Shown in pieces: positions 12,301 through 24,660 of a stretch of DNA of 64,000 nucleotides. A program made the position numbers and the translations under genes. Source of the stretch: Porites lobata (taxonomy: Eukaryota; Cnidaria; Anthozoa; Scleractinia; Poritidae); the NCBI GenBank assembly GCA_942486035.1, contig CALNXK010000043.1:1787001-1851000 (forward strand), written 5' to 3'. Every line of letters begins with the position of its first letter. The first letter of the stretch is position 1. The notes under the pieces are model-generated. The model did not search any database. It was not told where the DNA came from and worked only from the letters and a program-made list of their open reading frames with translations.

Positions 12301-15300
12301 ACAAAAGCGGTCAGTTCTGTTTGTGAAAGAGTTCCTTTTTCTTAGCGTTTAAATTTAGCTCAGCTTTACCTTTGAGAATCGTGTTAACGGTTTTATCTTT
12401 ATGTTTTAGATGTACGCAAAATTATAGTCGAGGTCGTTAATCAGATGATCAAAAAAGTTGTTTTTCTCTCAATTTAGACAACACTTTCTTTTCATTATGG
12501 CCGTGTCAAACTAATAAGTCATTCTAATCATGGACTCTTCGTTCATTCATTGGGGTTTAATCAGAGCTTTTCTCTAATGCACAGGTTAATACTCGGAGAA
12601 TAACACACAATGCATTATTATAGTGAGTGAATCTTAACCGAAAATAATCTAAATTATTGTTGTATTTCGAGTTGAGAATATCTTGAGAGAAAAATATAGT
12701 AAAGGTAAAGAAGCTGATCATCAAAAATAGGGACGTACACAAGTCCAGCGATTATAATGAGTTAAAATTGAGTTTTTGAGTCCAATTTTATGCCATTATT
12801 TAACGGCTTCATATCTTAATAATTTTCAATGTATGTTCATTAATATTTAAGGAATATTTAGTTGAAGTAAACGTAGTCGTCCGCGAAAGAGGTTTTGTAC
12901 AGGATTCAAAAATTAACTTTACTTTGAAAGAGTTCATTGCCCGTAGCTTTTGGATGTTGACCGAGGAAAGAAATTTTAAACCGGTCTTACCACTCCTTTG
13001 GAGAAAGATACTCGTGTTAATTCTGTGGGTATTGTTAATTTACTCTCCTCGGCACTTAGTAAAATATTAATATCGCTTCCATTTCTTGTTGTGCGAACAC
13101 AGAATGCTGAAAGTCTTGATAAAACTGCATTAAGTAGGTTATTGAAAAGTTAATTTGCGCACCCGTCATTGTTTGCGGTAGACGCCAAATTCCGCGGTTT
13201 TACTGCTTGAATTGTACTCTAAGTTTGTAATGTACAGTTCGTGAACGAAAATGAACGAACTTCTCGTTAAGATAGCACACTTCTCCTTAACATAACACCT
13301 GCTTAACGGCAGAAAACTTCTACTAAGAAGCAAATTTCCGTTGTTTACACAATTTGTTTTTCACCGACAGGACACGAGTTTAAACGTCTGTCGAAACAGA
13401 ACTTGGAGGTAAAAATGATAAAGTTTTCATGAAAAAATGTTTTGCGCCCTACCTGTACGAGGGTTAATCGCTAGGAAGGCAATTATCACTTTTTACTCAA
13501 AGACTTTAAATTGCTTCATGCAGACTCAATTAAATCATAGCTTGACCTAATTTTAAGTTTATTCTTCAGGCCTATTCACAGAACACAATTTCTTTTAATG
13601 AGTTTGGTGCACGTCGCGCGAGCCGCAAAGCAATAAAAATCTACTCTTCTTTCTAAATTTAATTGCATTGACGTTTATAAACTTTCAAGTAAATGACTCT
13701 TCCATTCATTTATTAAAAACACAATAATACCTGTCTTTTTGGCAGGCAGAAGCATCGAAAGGAAACAACACCCCAAAAGAGAATTAAAGTTTGCTGCACC
13801 TAAAAAAAAGTAAATTAAAAACTTAAAAAAGTGAAAACTTGTAAAACCAAAGAAACACGCGCGGTGAAATCAGAAGAAAGGGAAAATCGGTTTGAGGGTA
13901 GATTAAGTAATTTTACAAGCTGTGTAGGTAATTATTGCGGGTAATTGACTCATTCTGTAGCTTTTACTTATGTTTGAATACTTTCAGCAGCGATTCCTTT
14001 CAAAAGGTGCAAAAAACATCTGCTTGACTCGATACTTTTTATCTCGGGCGAAGAAGCTAATATTCTGGGTTAACTTAGCTTAATAACCTCTCGACAGATG
14101 TACTATATCCTTGGCATAAGGTTTTCTTCGATTTAGTTTTGACTTTTAGACGCTTTCAAACGAAAAACAGTCTTTGGATGCAAAGTGACTAGATTTAATT
14201 AACGGATTGTGACCTGAGGTTTGCACGCTCATTTCAATAAGAATTTGAATTAATTCACAGGTAGTTTTGTACATTTGTGCCAAGTTTTTTTATTCTTCAT
14301 GGCTACTAGCGCGAATTAACCCTTCCTTCATTAAGGACCTTTTCTAACTCTTGTTCATGCTCACATTGCCTTAAAACCACAGATTTAAAGTATTTTTGAT
14401 CCGTCTTTTAAAGCCTCCTAGCCAGCAGTCTGTCTCTAATTGAGTTGGCTTTTCCAAATATTTTGTTTCTAGTCCACGGGAAATAAAAACTGCTGCTGTT
14501 GAGGGAAAATTAAAATTGATACCTTTTTTAATCAATTTACCACTGTTGCTTGTTGAAGATGTGTTTTGTCTAATAAGGTTTAGCTCCAAAGGAAACCTCT
14601 ATTTTGGACGTCAACAGGACTTGAAATGTTTTGATTCGGGTGCCAAAGATTAAACACGGCACGCTTTGGGCACACTTAACAAGTTAATTATCTTGGGACG
14701 TGTTTAGAATGGTCCACATGGGAACATATAAAATGACTTAGTGCTGAATATTAGAAAATTACGACGTGCTCACGAAAACAGTAATGTCTTTCTCAATTTT
14801 TAATTCATGAACAAAAATCAAAACCTTAAATTTGTGCTCCTTTTATAGCTTCCTAGACATGTACCTCGAATCCACAGCCATGGCAACTTACATTTTTGAC
14901 CTATGACTTTTTATGTTCAGTCGACTTAAGCATTTTCTCCTTTTCACTTAGTATCAGGTTTGCTCATTGAGAAAATAACGCTTTTTATTTGCCCCAGACG
15001 CAGACAATTATCCGTTGTATTTACTTTTTGATATCATCGACAATTTCTATGTCACTGGAGGCCGCAGTTTCTATCTAAATATTGTTTACACGAACTAAGC
15101 TCATTTCCTGTGAAACTTGTGTTTAAAGAGGGAAGCAAAATCTGACTTTATTCCCCTGTAGTTAGTGCGAGAAATGAGCTTCCGGATAGATTAGAGGTAA
15201 TTAAATGGGTAAACACAAGACCTAATCACTTGTGTATCTAAGAAAATTCAATTTTGGCGAATTTCGTCAGCCCATTATTTTTGTACATTTGAACGTAGAG

Positions 15301-16834
15301 TCCAACTGTGAAAAGAAGTACTTAATCAGGTGCATGAGGTGATGCTAAAGCCCTCTTTGCAGCTCGTAATGCACAATATGTCATCGAATAATTAGCTTAG
15401 ATTAATCAATTTTCTTAGTTTACTTGAACCCCTCTGTTTAGACAGCATGTGGTCTTTTAGTGCATTTTATTAGCTACGATTTTATGCACTTGTTAACACT
15501 CATTACGACCAGTTTACAGCTAGATCTTTCGCTATTCTTCTGAGCTGCGTCGATGTAAACCAAGCCAGTGGGGTGTTTATTGTTCTGTCTTTGACTGGTA
15601 GTTTTCTTTCTTTTCGTTCTAAAAAACATCGGAACGTTCTCGGTACAAACAAAAACCTTGTGTTAACTTAAGTGCGCGTGGATATTTTTATTTACGGTTG
15701 TTATTTTCTTCGATTAACACTTAAGCCGGCCCACAGTTTTCTTACCAGATTTTTTAATATTCATTTGCCCTGGCAAGGTGCAGGCTCCACTTTTTAATTC
15801 TGTCGCAAATGTGAATTTCTAGGTCTATTAAACAGCGTTTGTTTTCTGAAAGTTGGAAGGTTTGCAATTTACATCTATATTTGCAACTTCTGGAAAGATT
15901 AACGTTTTAAATATAACATCAAAGTGAAAAGAAAAAAATAATTTCGAGGTGTGTAAGAAATTAAGACAGTTGACGTGAAAACACCCTTTTAACTGACGTT
16001 CGCCCCGAGCACAGCAAAATAAAGGTTCGCAAAACAATTATTTTGCCTGGAGACTTCATTTGAAAAAATTCAATTTATTTTGTGAATGTTAAGCAAATAA
16101 GTCAGAATTAAATAATACAAGGGGAAAGCTGAAAATCAGTTTTAACTTCATTAAATGGCTCACGGCGTTTTATACAGGTAATCTATTTCGTTAACAGAAA
16201 GACTTGTGTATGTCTATTTTAATCATTTGCTGGAAGCAAGATATAGCGACCTTCCACGAATAAATTACTAGCACTATTTGATTTTCTTTTTGGAGCGTAA
16301 TATGAAGACCGGAACCTTGCGTTCAGTCAAAAACCTTGTTTGTCATTATACAGGATGTGTGAAAGACAATCGGCCAAAACTAAACTTTGCTACAATACTG
16401 CTGGCAAGAGCATCGATGAAAAGTTAATTACAATGACACCAAAAAAGGCCGAGTGAGTAGTTAACAATTGGAAATAGAAATGTCATCGTGGAGATCGCAG
16501 GTGATTCTGTACTGCAAAAGCAGCTTTACAAAGAACATTATGGGGTCGCTGCCGTGATTAATTTACCGGTGGACGTTTGTTGGTGATCACTGAGCCAAGG
16601 TTAACCTTGCTTGTTGATCAAAGATTGGCTTTTTGTAAGGCAAATCTTCTACCAAGGAAAGTAAATAAACCTGAGTTACGGAATCACCACGCCCCCATCA
16701 TTGGCCGCGTTTGAATGGCTGTATCGGTAATTAAGCGTGCTTAAACTGTTTTTCTAAAGCTTTAAAATTCGTTCATTATTTATGATGTTCCTTTATGACT
16801 CGCACAATAGTGAACATAATTTGGCAATACAAGC

Positions 16835-16915
16835 CACGTGCGCTCAACACTATATATGACTCATTACAACACGGCACTGTCACAACTCGCTAGCGCTCAA
16901 CGCGTGCACATCAAA
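16835..16915 (+). promoter_or_regulatory. Candidate core promoter of Gsx
   Basis: A TATA-like TATATATG at 16851-16858 lies 58 bp before the Gsx start codon. A CACGTG E-box-type hexamer lies just upstream at about 16835. The spacing would allow a 5' UTR of about 30 nt. No transcript evidence is available. Confidence 0.35.
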
Positions 16916-17749
16916 ATGAGCTCATCTTTTTACATCGAGTCGCTAATCCAAAGTAGCAAACCAAAAACGACCATCGCTGAGACAAGACACAGCTTCGAGC
17001 CCACTGTTCCTTGCTCATGCTGTTGGACGCCTTCGCAATCCGAAGCCTCGGGTTTATGTCAGTTGTGCATCCCTCCAACTCATTCTTCAGTTCACCCATT
17101 TTTACATGTCCGCGGCGCGACAATTCCTGATGTAAACAGCTTGTATTCGAAGGAGTTCCTCAAAGCTGAACACGCTCATTTAACGTCGCACTATCCCACT
17201 TCCGAGGAGGATCGTCTTCGCTTAGTGTCATACGGTAATTATTTTTTCTTTTTTGAAATCAACTTGATACCTTTTTAAGTCTCACTGAAGAAGGCATATT
17301 AACTAATCTTCCTACCCCAGAGACAGGTGTTTGTCAAGTTCATGGCATTCTCCTGGCTTTTGAATCTTGAAATTTCATTTCTTATCTGCATACTCGCTTG
17401 ATAATATTTGTTGATAAAGCTGCGAAAACTTACGGGTTTTTTTATTTCTTGTTTTTATCCAACAGTATCCCGTAACGAACCCAGCAACATTAACAGAGGA
17501 AATTCAAGATCAAAGCGTATCAGAACCGCATACACAAGCATGCAGCTCTTAGAACTGGAGAAAGAATTCAGCCAAAACAGATATTTATCTCGGCTACGCA
17601 GGATACAGATTGCTGCTCTGCTCGATCTATCCGAGAAGCAAGTGAAGATTTGGTTCCAAAATCGCCGCGTTAAGTGGAAGAAAGACAAAAAAGCTGCCCA
17701 GCATCAAGTAACAGACACAGCACAAAGCCCTCTTTCTCCTTCCACCTAG
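16916..17749 (+). CDS. Gsx: Gsx ParaHox homeobox transcription factor (cnox-2/anthox2 type)
   Basis: Nuclear transcription factor. In animals Gsx proteins pattern neural tissue, and the cnidarian versions are expressed in larval and neural cells (family knowledge). Two exons: 16916-17234 and 17466-17749. The donor CG|GTAATT and the acceptor CCAACAG| join in phase 1 to give 200 residues. The start was chosen at the Met of MSSSFYIESLI because this matches the conserved Gsx N-terminal motif; an in-frame Met 26 codons upstream is less likely. The homeodomain is residues ~122-181 (R5, Y8, L16, F20, Q44, W48, N51, R53), with LSRLRRIQIA and LSEKQVKIWFQNRRVKWKK typical of Gsx. A Cys-rich stretch (CSCCWTPSQ...CQLC) lies in exon 1. 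The C-terminal tail is short. Nothing appears broken. Confidence 0.92.
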
Positions 17750-18200
17750 ATAAATTGCCAAGGCTTATTTAGCTTAAAGAACAATTCGTGTACATTTATA
17801 TCTAGAAATTGTAGAATAAGATAGAGATTTTTGTACAAAGGCTCTGTAAAACAATGAAGTGACCAAAATGGTTGCGTTAATCGGATAATTCATTATAAGG
17901 CTAATTAATTTCTTGGCGAAATACGTCGCTAATCCGCGTCCGCTAACCAGGACCGTTGCGGTTAGGAAATTTTGGTGCGGAATGCGTTCGATCAAAGAAT
18001 ATTTTGGACAAGAGGTGTTGCAAATGCATAAACGAGTGGGCATAGCTTCTTTAGTATATCATTGGAAGTGATAATGCCAGTTTGTATTTTTAGCGAAGGG
18101 AAGGTTGTACAAAGTACTTCTTGGAAACATATGTTTCCCTTGATTGTTGTAGAAAAGATGATTACGGGAAGTCTTAAGAAAGACCAATGGTTTCTATATA

Positions 18201-18206
18201 AATAAA
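18201..18206 (+). terminator. Candidate poly(A) signal of Gsx
   Basis: The first canonical AATAAA on the plus strand downstream of the Gsx stop codon, 452 bp after it, in an A-rich context. The cleavage site is unknown. Confidence 0.4.
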
Positions 18207-21200
18207 GAAAGAAAATGAAAGAGAAATTCAGGACTGTTTTATTTTTAAGGCCATTTACCGTATTCGAAATTTTGTACATCAAAATTTTGCATTTTTTTTT
18301 CACGCGTAACTCTATATGCTTTATTTGCCACAAGTTGATAAAGGAGAGGCGAGCGATTTTGTTTCAAACGGTTAAAACCTTTTAAAAGCGAAAAAACTTC
18401 TTGTGTACTGCACGTTATATTGAGCCGAAAAGTAGTACAAATTAGCACTATTTCACAGAAAACTCTCCTGGAGTGATCAAATCAAGAGAACTTTTGAAGT
18501 GTTATATTCTTGTCCCTGCACTAGCACTTGTCCAACAAAGGGATCTCTGTTTAACTGAATTATTTTAATTTTTTTTGTTGGGAAAAAGTAAGGGAGTTTT
18601 CCTGAGGACAGCTCTTAATATTTTTCTCATTGATTCCAGGCGGGAAGGACAATTTTTACTTCGAAACAAAACATAATTATTTTATGGAGTCAAACTGTTA
18701 AAATTTCCACCTGTAGTTTTGAAAACCGCAATTTGATGTATCGGTTTTGAGTGAAACATGATTTTCTATTTTAGAGAAAGGAAATACATTCAAATTGGAT
18801 AATCCACCGAGTGTAACCGCCAAGAAAAACAATTACGAGAATTTCCTGGTTCCGTTTTGCACTGACAAAACCATGTTTCTCCATCCTCGCTATATATTTT
18901 TCCTTATTATGATTTGAACTGACAACTCGCCTTCGGTAATTCATCAATATCGCATCTCGGACAATCAGTATTGCTTAAATGACATTTTATAAGCGGGGGC
19001 TTCGTTTGCATGCATTTAAATATCAATTTAATGGCCCGTAAACAATGTGCGCGAGCTGGTACTTTGTCTATAAGGAATGATACGCGGTTGTGCGCTAGAT
19101 ATTTGGACTCGGTAATCTTTTATTAGTTTTCTTGAACTTCGAAACTTTCTAAGTAGTTCAAATCATGCAAACCCGGCCCCACAACATTTAAGGCGAATAC
19201 ATGTGTTCTTGTGAATTCATCTTCTCTCGGTGTGGGTATGGGAAAATTATCAAGAGTTAAACAGAAGGTTTCGATTCTATATAACATTAAGAAGACGCCC
19301 GACTGAGAAAATCGCTCAAACTCCATTCAGGCAACCAAAAAGGGGTTTACAAAGTCGCCAAATAATAAAAACTGGTTAAATAGCTGCATCCTTCTGAGCC
19401 AACTCATTAATATCAAATCGCGATAAATTTGCTACAAATTGAACATATCAGGTTTTTAAATGACATTGCCTTGAGTCTGTGTGTTTCCTGAGGAAGGCGT
19501 ATTTAAACAGTAGAATTATTGACATCCTCCATTTCAGCGAAGAAACTTTAAAGCGATATATATCTCAGTTTTCAATCTCCTCGCTATGTAAAAACCAATG
19601 TCATTCTTTTGTAGAAAAGAAATAGCGTAATGTTCAGTCATTAAAATCTTCAAAAAATTTATTCTTCCAAGTCTCCTTTTACAAGAGCTATCGGTTGCAC
19701 TGTTTTAAAATTGATTAATATATACTTCAGTCTTTAGCTAAGGTTAGACTAATGACGCAGGAGTTTTATCTGTTTTAAAATTGGTAAAGAAAGGATAAAT
19801 ATGCTTCAGTATTTAAAAAGTTTCACTTTTGAAGACACCTTAAACCAAACAATTCCTTTAGAACAGTATGCACCAACACAACGTATTTCATCTTGAAGGC
19901 GCAATCGAACGCGTCATTTTTTTTTTCTTTTGTGGAATTGAAGTTAATATTGGGCTTTGGGTCGGCACGCCGTCACCTAGCTTACAGAGAAAATTATTAA
20001 GCTGAATATGTTATGGAATAAAATCCAGAAAATATCTAATCTAGGCTTATCGTTTAGCTTTATTTACGAAGGCTTTCCTGGGTGTCACAGAAGCTTATTC
20101 AATAGTAAAGCCTCGAGAATGCCGCAAACGGCAAAATTCTAAGCTTTTAAGGCTTAAGTTAGGAGCCAAGAAGTTCTCAATTCAAATTTTAAGGCTATTT
20201 GCCAAGGAAAAGAAAAGCACTTGAAATTTTACAAACATGATACAAATTAAAATGTTGCGGTTTTCCATTGTTGTATCAACCAGCAAATCCTCGGTAAATT
20301 AGCAAAATTACTATTAACACAAAAAGATAACTTACTCTATAGCAAAAACCGCAAAGTGCAGTATTTAGCGGAAAGTATTGGGCACTGAATCGTGCTGAAA
20401 ATTAATGGTTTTTCCTTGCGTGCTTTCCGTGCACGTTTTATGGTTTTGTCGCTTTAGCTATGCGGAAAAAATGATTAAAACAGGCGTGTGTGTCGATGGT
20501 ATCTTTACGGTAATTATGCTTGATAAGAACTGGCCCACGTAGATAAATGTTACAACCTTTAAGCTTGAGGCTTTGGTAAAAGAAAGAGCGTAGAGCACCT
20601 GCCCTCTAACTGTCAGACTTCAAGTCATCATTTAAAGTTCATTTACAAAACGAAAACGGTGCTCGATATATTTACGCCATTCATTTTCTTTTTCATCTTT
20701 CTTCTTTTTCCAAGAATTTGAGAACACAACTAGAATTTCCCAGGTTCCTGAAGGAACAAAGCGCTCTAAGCGTCGTTAATTTTGCGTTGTGCCTTGTAAT
20801 TTTGGTCGCAAAAATGGGCTTTTAAATGGTAATTCGTAATCGATGTATTTTGAAAAGCAAAATGGCACTGAATATTAAAAACTCATCGTTCAGCATTTTA
20901 ACTCGGCTTGATGTCATTATTTTGCGCTGTTGGTACCCTATGTTGGGTTCTGGTATTTAAATATTGATAATTAATTTGAAACATTTTGAGGTGTTTTGTA
21001 GTCTCGCTCTGACCTTGTAGTCACGAATTACCGGTACATTCTATAATTAAAATTGGTCTATCTGTTTTGTAGCGGCCATGAAGTAAGAGAATTGAATTAA
21101 CAACTTTAATTTTTGTAATTTTATTATTTCCGTGTTGTCTAAGTGGAGTTTAAACTGCACTTTTAACTCGAAATAAGGTTTTCTGGAAGATCCTCGATTA

Positions 21201-24200
21201 AATTTTGGCTCATCCAGCATCTATTCTTAAATGCTCATTCTGACAATCTACTTGCCCTTTTTTCTCCGAGAAAAAAAGGGAGAAATTTTTTTACTTTCGC
21301 CGTGTTGCGTGGCGAGTAGCACTATTCATCTACCCTCCATTACGTAAATTTTCTTGCTATATAATTAGAAATGATCAGCTATTTTCAGCGTGACGTGAAA
21401 CTGGTATTCGGTAAAAGCGTTTTGGTATCGGTTAAAAGCCCCTTTCCTTGTTCATAAAAGATTAATACAAAAAAATGAACAAAGGTTATTTATTTCTCCC
21501 TAATATTTTGCTTCTGGCTTTTAATTGTTTTCAAAGGATACTCTCACAAAATCATGTTGGTTAACTGGGGTCCCTTATCTTTGGAAGTGTTTTGACGGAA
21601 GGTAAAGGGCGTGTTCGTGTAAACCATGTTCCTTCCTCGATTTATCTGTTTTCTAGCTGATGTTATTTCAGATCTGTTTTTTAATGCTGATCAAAAAGTG
21701 ATAATGTTTCACATAACGGGGTAAAATAACTAAATCGATAACTTGAAAGTTTCATGCGAAATAAATGAAACAGTGGATAAGAAAAATGATTGCTAAGGGC
21801 AGGTGAAACAACCTCTAATTCGCAAAAGAAGACTAATAAATGTGAACTTATTAATTTCCGGTAAAATAACCATTCGCCTTTGGCAAATAAATTCGTTTTT
21901 GCCTTGAAACCGCTTATGAAAATTCAAGATTTTAATTATAGAATGATGCTCAATCGGAAATGATTTCAAGTGCCAAATCCCATTCAAATATGTCGGCCGG
22001 TGTGATTATTTCAAACATTAAGATGTGCATCCTTTCGGAACAACCTTCTTTTAAAACTGCCTATTGTTTGAGTTAAAAAGGAATCAAATTTGCATCTTTG
22101 AGGGCCATTTACACTATCAAAGAACATTTATTTAATTTGGTAATTTGAGAAAATTAATTTGTATCTTTTTTGTTTGTGTTTTAGAAGCCGGCCCAAGTTT
22201 CCTGTGTGATGCGTAAATCCGCCCTCAGCGGAAAAAAAATTATTAGAGATTTAAAACACCTTCGGGTATACACGCTTTTAACTGCATTAGGACAAATTTG
22301 TTAAAAATAGATAAGTAATTTACGAGGGATAGGTTTTACCCAAATCAAATTCTTGCGACATAAGTTTCGCTTTTGTGCGGGAAAAATGTCGTACTCAGAG
22401 AAAACAATAGAAATTAGTTTGGAAAGCCTTTTTCAAAGTTCTTGGTTCTGGGGCAAACACTGGACATTTTCTACCAACAACAGCAATAATAACGGCGAAA
22501 GTAGCCATGGTAACAGTTATAATTGGCTATTTAATGTATTATTACTTTCGGTAATGCCTCGCGCCTACTTACGAGGCACGCGACAAAATCCCTTTCTTTT
22601 CGTGCGCGATCTATATGAATTACACGCTTTCGTTCAACTCCGTGTCAACCCAGACTAAAAGACTTGGAAGCCCTAAGACCAGTCAAGAGTAAACTGTGTT
22701 CTCTAGCTCTGCAATATCATGCAGACTTGGTCTTTTGTTTACTTTTGTTTCTGCGGCAGCGGTGAATCGTAAACAAATTTAAGAACAGAGAAAATTTACC
22801 AAAGAAACAAAACACTTTTCGGCAAGAAAGAAACTGTTCTCTAAGTTTGAATTGTTGTGCCATTTGAAGGATTCATCTTTCAGAAAAAAAAACTTTTTAT
22901 AGTACGGTTGAGATTTAATTCAAAACGAGAATCTAGTTCGCAGGTGTAACTTAAACAATAAGCAATTCTGAGCTTGAACGTGTTGTTTTTAGTTTGTATC
23001 GCTTCTTTTCGCGGCATGTTTTAATTGCAAGTTTTGTTTTTAACCCGACCATTTACAAGCGCAGAATGGACTGGTGAATGGACTCATTCTTTCACTGTTA
23101 TTGTAACTGCCATCTTGTATTGTGTTTCGGAGGTGTTACAAGGAGGTCTCGCAAAGAAATATACGATGAACTAAACACAAAAAAAACAGGATTAAGTAAA
23201 CACACGGTAGCTTTTCGGTACGAAACAGATGTACGCTCCGGCCCGCCAGATATACTGGTTGTACTCTTTTGTATAAAGACACAAAAAATGAGCAAGACTA
23301 ATAACTGTATTGTCTTATAGCAGCAAGCAAAATAAAACACCGTAATTTTCAAAACGGTCCATGATATTGAACGAATGCCAAGCTATTTCGAAATATGTAT
23401 TAGAATAAATTACATACTGTTGTTAACAGTACCCGATATTTTAGATATCTACACAATGAACATTACTTTTGTGCGTTGGTTAGCCGTGAAGCGATGGCTA
23501 CCGTTCTTCCGTTTTGGCTTGTATAAAATGAACACTATATTTTTACTTAAAGCATTGGAGATTTGTTGTGCTGATTAAGTTAAACCTCTTAAACCTGCTA
23601 AACCAAAACAAATCCCCGGGGTAGGAGCCAAATTGCCTCTTAAAGGAAATAAACATGAAATTCATTTCGTTAACTGACTTGTCAGTTAAAATAATCACCT
23701 AATAAAATTAATTAAGTTTTGAAATAAATTCAAGAAGGACATTTGGCTGAAGCTTTAAGTATTGAACAGGATAAAACCGAGGTGGCGACTGAACGAGTTC
23801 AACTAGTTGCTAGAGATCGCATATGTTTCCACCGTGTCTATTCTGTATAAGCTCATTTTATACTATGTCAGTTGCTATTAGCTAGCAGTGGTAGGAATTT
23901 TTTTTCTCTGTCAAACGACACGCGCGGTTTTTGTTTCGCGAGCGTGTTTGTAAAGCGTGTGCTTCACGTATTTCCAGCGATTTATTAGTATTTGCAAGGG
24001 GTTTATCACGTCTGATTTTCAACAGCCATTTTTTTAGTGCAGGATATCAGCACTAAGCCGTAAATGACAAAAATCAGTGACTAGTCAGCACTTTTCACAA
24101 CCCTATAATGCAGACAATAAACTCGACTGTGGGCCTGTGTTTCACGATGGATTTCTTCGAACTGAATTTAGAGTGCATATATCAAGGGTCTATTTTTGTT

Positions 24201-24316
24201 CTATGTTGTCATTAAAGGTGATTTAGATGACTTAAATTTCTAATCCTTCCTCTGGCTTGCAAGTGTAGTAATTTTGAATATAAAGAAAAATGTATCGTAG
24301 GGGTGATTATCCTTGT

Positions 24317-24660
24317 ACAGTCAAACTCCGCTTTACGGACGCCCGCTTAATACATACACCTCATTTGTACGGACAGTTTGCTTTGTCTCTGGGGAAGAGA
24401 GCTCTTATATTTTTCTCTAAATTCAACCCACTTTATACCCCTCTATGGCCGCCTCAGTAACGAGGTTTGACTGCGCGATTTGTGTTAGCGTAGTCGCTTC
24501 GTTTCGTAAGCACATCGTTAGACGGTTTCTCAAAAGGTGCTCGCTCAGAGCAGATCCCGTGCGGAAAAGGTGTACAATACGAACGCCCGGCAATTGGTCT
24601 CTATTTCATGCTTCACGGTTGCTTGTACCTTTCCTTCGTGCAGTGTTGAGTTAAGCGAGA
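24317..24660. repeat. pogo/Tigger-like DNA transposon fragment
   Basis: It begins with CAGTCAAACTCCGCTTTACG followed by repeated ...ACGGAC / TTAATAC words. These resemble the ends of pogo/Tigger-type elements, which classically start CAGT(C/G)(A/G)AACC. The interior shares blocks with 9259-9370. No transposase frame is recognised, and the 3' limit is approximate. Confidence 0.45.

Larger units (their letters stand above)
6047..16834. other. Intergenic region between divergent Xlox-like and Gsx genes
   Basis: About 10.8 kb, AT-rich, with no exon I can support. The longest open frame (about 10278-10658, plus) has no recognisable domain and looks accidental. Because both homeobox genes point outward, this interval holds both promoters and probably shared enhancers. 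Repeats within it are listed separately (8191-8272, 9222-9370). A 21-bp word near the Xlox-like 5' end (6125-6145) recurs downstream of Gsx at 20112-20132. Conserved non-coding elements cannot be recognised without a second species. Confidence 0.6.

Noticed and set aside
22353..22658. 101-codon frame downstream of Gsx, considered as a third homeobox-locus gene
   Set aside because: No homeodomain or other domain and no convincing flanking splice sites.
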